DNA of 64,000 nucleotides from Ferdinandcohnia sp036965045 (GTDB taxonomy: Bacteria; Bacillota; Bacilli; Bacillales; Bacillaceae_L). Location: positions 13,202 to 77,201 of the forward strand of contig NZ_JBALOV010000041.1 in NCBI RefSeq assembly GCF_036965045.1, read 5' to 3'. Shown piece by piece: positions 62,035 through 64,000 of this stretch (the stretch's first letter is position 1; the number at the start of each line of letters is the position of its first letter). The notes below the pieces were generated by a model. The model saw nothing but the letters and a program-made list of their open reading frames with translations, did no database searches and was not told where the DNA came from. The position numbers were made by a program, and so were the translations under genes.

Positions 62035-62406
62035 TTGGAAATACTTTTAATTGTTTTGGGTGCTATCATTGCATACGGAATTATCACATTCTTCTACCAA
62101 AGAAAAATCGTAACTGTTTTAACTGAAGAACAGTTCCGTGAAGGATATCGTAAAGCACAATTAATCGATGTCCGTGAACCAAATGAATTTGACGGGGGTC
62201 ATATTCTAGGTGCACGCAATATACCATTATCCCAAATGAAAATGCGTTTAACCGAAATCAGACCTGATAAACCAGTCTACTTATACTGCCAAAACACAGT
62301 CCGTAGTGGTCGCGCAGCGCAATTACTGCGTAGAAAAGGCTATAAAGAGCTTTACCAACTACAAGGCGGCTTTAAAAAATGGACAGGTAAAATAAAGAAA
62401 AAATAA
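62035..62406 (+). CDS. yqhL: Membrane-anchored rhodanese-domain protein (YqhL type)
   Basis: A 123-residue protein with one N-terminal helix (2-20) and a rhodanese domain. The sulfur-carrying Cys85 is in YLYCQNTVRSG, and LIDVREPNEFDGGHILGA is the domain entry. It starts at TTG nine bases after AGGAG. It is divergent from lipM. Probable sulfurtransferase at the inner membrane face; acceptor unknown. Confidence 0.9.
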   Translation: MEILLIVLGAIIAYGIITFFYQRKIVTVLTEEQFREGYRKAQLIDVREPNEFDGGHILGARNIPLSQMKMRLTEIRPDKPVYLYCQNTVRSGRAAQLLRRKGYKELYQLQGGFKKWTGKIKKK

Positions 62407-62434
62407 CCTATTCCGTCACTGGAATAGGTTTTTT
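62405..62434 (+). terminator. Terminator of yqhL
   Basis: The 10-bp perfect stem AACCTATTCC/GGAATAGGTT is followed by T-run on plus. Confidence 0.9.
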
Positions 62435-62484
62435 CATGTATTCTCTTTATGATAAAATATGGAAAGAATAGATGAGGTGATACT

Positions 62485-63312
62485 TTGAACATTTCAAAAG
62501 GTCTTTACCATACCATTTACCATCCAAGACTAATCATCATTCCACTTCTAGTAAACGTTATTTTAACTTTAACTAACGTGCTAGGAGGATATCTTGGTTT
62601 CACCATGCTTTCTTTTCACGTCTATGATATCCAACTTCCTTATGGAGTTTCAATACTCGTAAACCCAAATTTCACTTTACACGGAACCGTTACAAATTGG
62701 CTACTTTCCAGTATAGTCACTATTGTCCTACTTCTATTAAAAAGCTACGCACTCAGCATATATCTTGGCTCCATGAAATGTTTTTTAGAAGGGCCAGACA
62801 ATACATACTCCATCTTAAAAATAGCTCCATATTATTTTGATAGGATGGTGAGGTTTTCTATCATTGAACTCATTATCGGTGGATTACTATTCATTTTTTC
62901 ACATATTTTTTGGCCTTTGGCTCTATTAGGAATTCTGATCGTACTATTTTATAGCCTAACACCGTTCATTGTTATTTTAGAAGATACCTCTGTTAGGGAC
63001 GCAATTGAGAAATCGCCAAAATTTTTTATAAAAAACTTCGAAACAATATTTTTTATTGCGTCGATTTCACTACTTTTAACATTCATAATAACTAAGATTC
63101 CAATAACTGATAAAAACATGGAATATTATATTGTTTCAATTCTATATAGTTTTATGGGGACAACCATGATATTTGAAGTGATGAATTGTTTACATAAAAG
63201 CATTTATACATTCAGTCTTCCATCTAAAAAGATAATAAAATCAAAAAAACTATTTCCACCGCTTTGGTTAGCTGCACTTCTTATACCATTACTAGGGGCT
63301 TTGTTGGTTTGA
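62485..63312 (+). CDS. Polytopic membrane protein of unknown function
   Basis: A 275-residue protein with about six hydrophobic segments (near 15-37, 70-95, 120-155, 170-190, 200-220, 255-272). The stretch LEDTSVRDAIEKSPKFFIKNFETIFF in the middle recalls membrane proteins with repeated YckC/DUF-like loops, but I do not recognise the family. It starts at TTG after GAGGTG. No operon partners. Codon use looks like the neighbours, somewhat richer in A and T. Confidence 0.7.
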   Translation: MNISKGLYHTIYHPRLIIIPLLVNVILTLTNVLGGYLGFTMLSFHVYDIQLPYGVSILVNPNFTLHGTVTNWLLSSIVTIVLLLLKSYALSIYLGSMKCFLEGPDNTYSILKIAPYYFDRMVRFSIIELIIGGLLFIFSHIFWPLALLGILIVLFYSLTPFIVILEDTSVRDAIEKSPKFFIKNFETIFFIASISLLLTFIITKIPITDKNMEYYIVSILYSFMGTTMIFEVMNCLHKSIYTFSLPSKKIIKSKKLFPPLWLAALLIPLLGALLV

Positions 63313-63428
63313 TTGGGGACAGATGGTTTAAGGAGGGATCTGAATGACATTTAGAAGTGGCAATCAATCGATTGACGAGATTTTTGTAATTTAATTATGT
63401 TTCTAGACAAGATGCTATATCGATGGAT

Positions 63429-63740
63429 GTATGCGGTATATCACTTATTGTTTTACAGTTGGACGATATGCTGTTTATGCCGTTTTGCGGTTTATCATTT
63501 ATCGTTTTGCGGCTGACTGATATATCGTTTATGCTGTTTGCGGTTTATCATTTATCGTTTTGCGGGTGGGGGATATACCGTTTATGGTGTTTACAGAATA
63601 TCATTTATCGTTTCGCGGTTAGGCAATATACTGTTTATAGGATTTGCGGTATATCATTTATCCTTTGTCGGATGGGCGATATACTGTTTTTGCAATTTAT
63701 GATATATATTTATCGCTTTACGAGTTGGTGATATCCAGAT
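63429..63740. repeat. Degenerate 53-bp tandem array near the rRNA operon end
   Basis: Five units and a partial sixth start at 63429, 63482, 63536, 63589, 63642 and 63695, with lengths 53, 54, 53, 53 and 53. The consensus is close to GTTTGCGGTATATCATTTATCG then TTTTGCGGTTGGGCGATATACTGTTTATGG. The period equals that of the array at 52.5 kb, although the sequences differ. The repeats create a 102-codon open frame that is not a gene. The rest of the 63313-63849 gap has a tiny 16-codon frame with a strong ribosome site (63344-63394) and nothing else recognised. Confidence 0.8.
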
Positions 63741-63812
63741 AAATAATACTTATATTACGCTTTGTCAACCCAAGTGAAAAAGAGTCATGAATCCTAAAAT
63801 ATCTTTTAAGCA

Positions 63813-63846
63813 CAAAAAAAGACCAACCATATCGGCTGATCTTTAA
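63813..63846 (-). terminator. Terminator of the rRNA operon
   Basis: The stem AAAGATCAGCC/GGTTGGTCTTT with a GATAT loop is followed by T-run on minus, directly after the 5S gene. Confidence 0.88.
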
Positions 63847-63849
63847 GGT

Positions 63850-63966
<117 letters not shown>

Positions 63967-64000
63967 TATCGAAAGAACATTTCTAATTATAATCTCTTTT

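Noticed and set aside
63423..63731. 102-codon plus-strand open frame over the 53-bp array
   Set aside because: It is produced by the repeats, which shift frame every unit (53 is not a multiple of three). There is no ribosome site, and the protein is an odd mix of Cys, Phe and Ile without family features.

Overview
The window is a 64 kb chromosomal piece from a low-GC, endospore-forming Firmicute of the family Bacillaceae. The evidence is spo0A, spoIVB, a complete spoIIIAA-AH operon, Shine-Dalgarno sites of the AGGAGG type, frequent TTG/GTG starts, and a gene order that (from memory, not from a search) follows the yqj-yqi-yqh region of Bacillus subtilis with cassettes gained and lost. Genus cannot be fixed from the sequence. 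The window starts inside zwf and ends just upstream (in rRNA orientation) of a 5S rRNA gene. Nearly everything is on the minus strand.

Layout. 1-6.6 kb: the end of zwf, a maltose-6-phosphate cassette (malA, malP, an RpiR-type regulator) and DNA polymerase IV. 6.7-14.1 kb: a CheW-like protein, a PepT-like peptidase, the propionyl-CoA carboxyltransferase/methylmalonyl-CoA epimerase pair, the 30-codon prli42 gene (too short for ordinary ORF calling), a YqjA-type membrane protein and an arginine-type ABC transporter (artPQM). 14-20.6 kb: a 245-bp palindromic repeat, bacilliredoxin brxB, a candidate small RNA, and the methylmalonyl-CoA mutase operon mutA-mutB-meaB. 20.7-31.1 kb: the branched-chain keto-acid operon ptb-bcd-buk-lpdV-bkdAA-bkdAB-bkdB with its sigma-54 promoter and activator BkdR. 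A 263-bp inverted-repeat element sits between buk and lpdV. 31-57 kb: yqzF, a GDPD phosphodiesterase, spo0A, spoIVB, recN, argR, yqxC, dxs, ispA, xseB, xseA, folD, nusB, yqhY, accC, accB, spoIIIAH-AA, yqhV, efp, pepQ, yqhR, yqhP and a patatin-like lipase. 57-60.7 kb: a class II (adenosylcobalamin) ribonucleotide reductase gene, nrdJ, split by a 1,130-bp group I intron that carries an HNH endonuclease gene. 61-64 kb: lipM, a rhodanese, an unknown membrane protein, a degenerate 53-bp tandem array and the 5S rRNA.

How the genes fit together. Bkd enzymes turn leucine, isoleucine and valine keto acids into acyl-CoAs. Isoleucine and valine also yield propionyl-CoA, which the carboxyltransferase, epimerase, mutase and MeaB can carry to succinyl-CoA. 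The E2 subunit needs lipoate, and LipM (61 kb) starts lipoate synthesis. Methylmalonyl-CoA mutase and NrdJ both need adenosylcobalamin, so this organism appears committed to obtaining vitamin B12.

The most notable find is the group I intron in nrdJ. It interrupts the gene exactly between the codons of the conserved APTG/STGTM stretch, and nearly all core elements (P1, P2, P, Q, R, S, P9 hairpins, terminal G) can be read in the sequence. Other points for a second look are two repeat elements that share a 15-bp CACAGG mini-hairpin, two intergenic arrays with the same 53-bp period, a perfect 14-bp operator-like palindrome at the epimerase promoter, non-canonical AUU and CUG starts in the spoIIIA operon, and a scaffold gap whose flanks overlap and is probably artificial.
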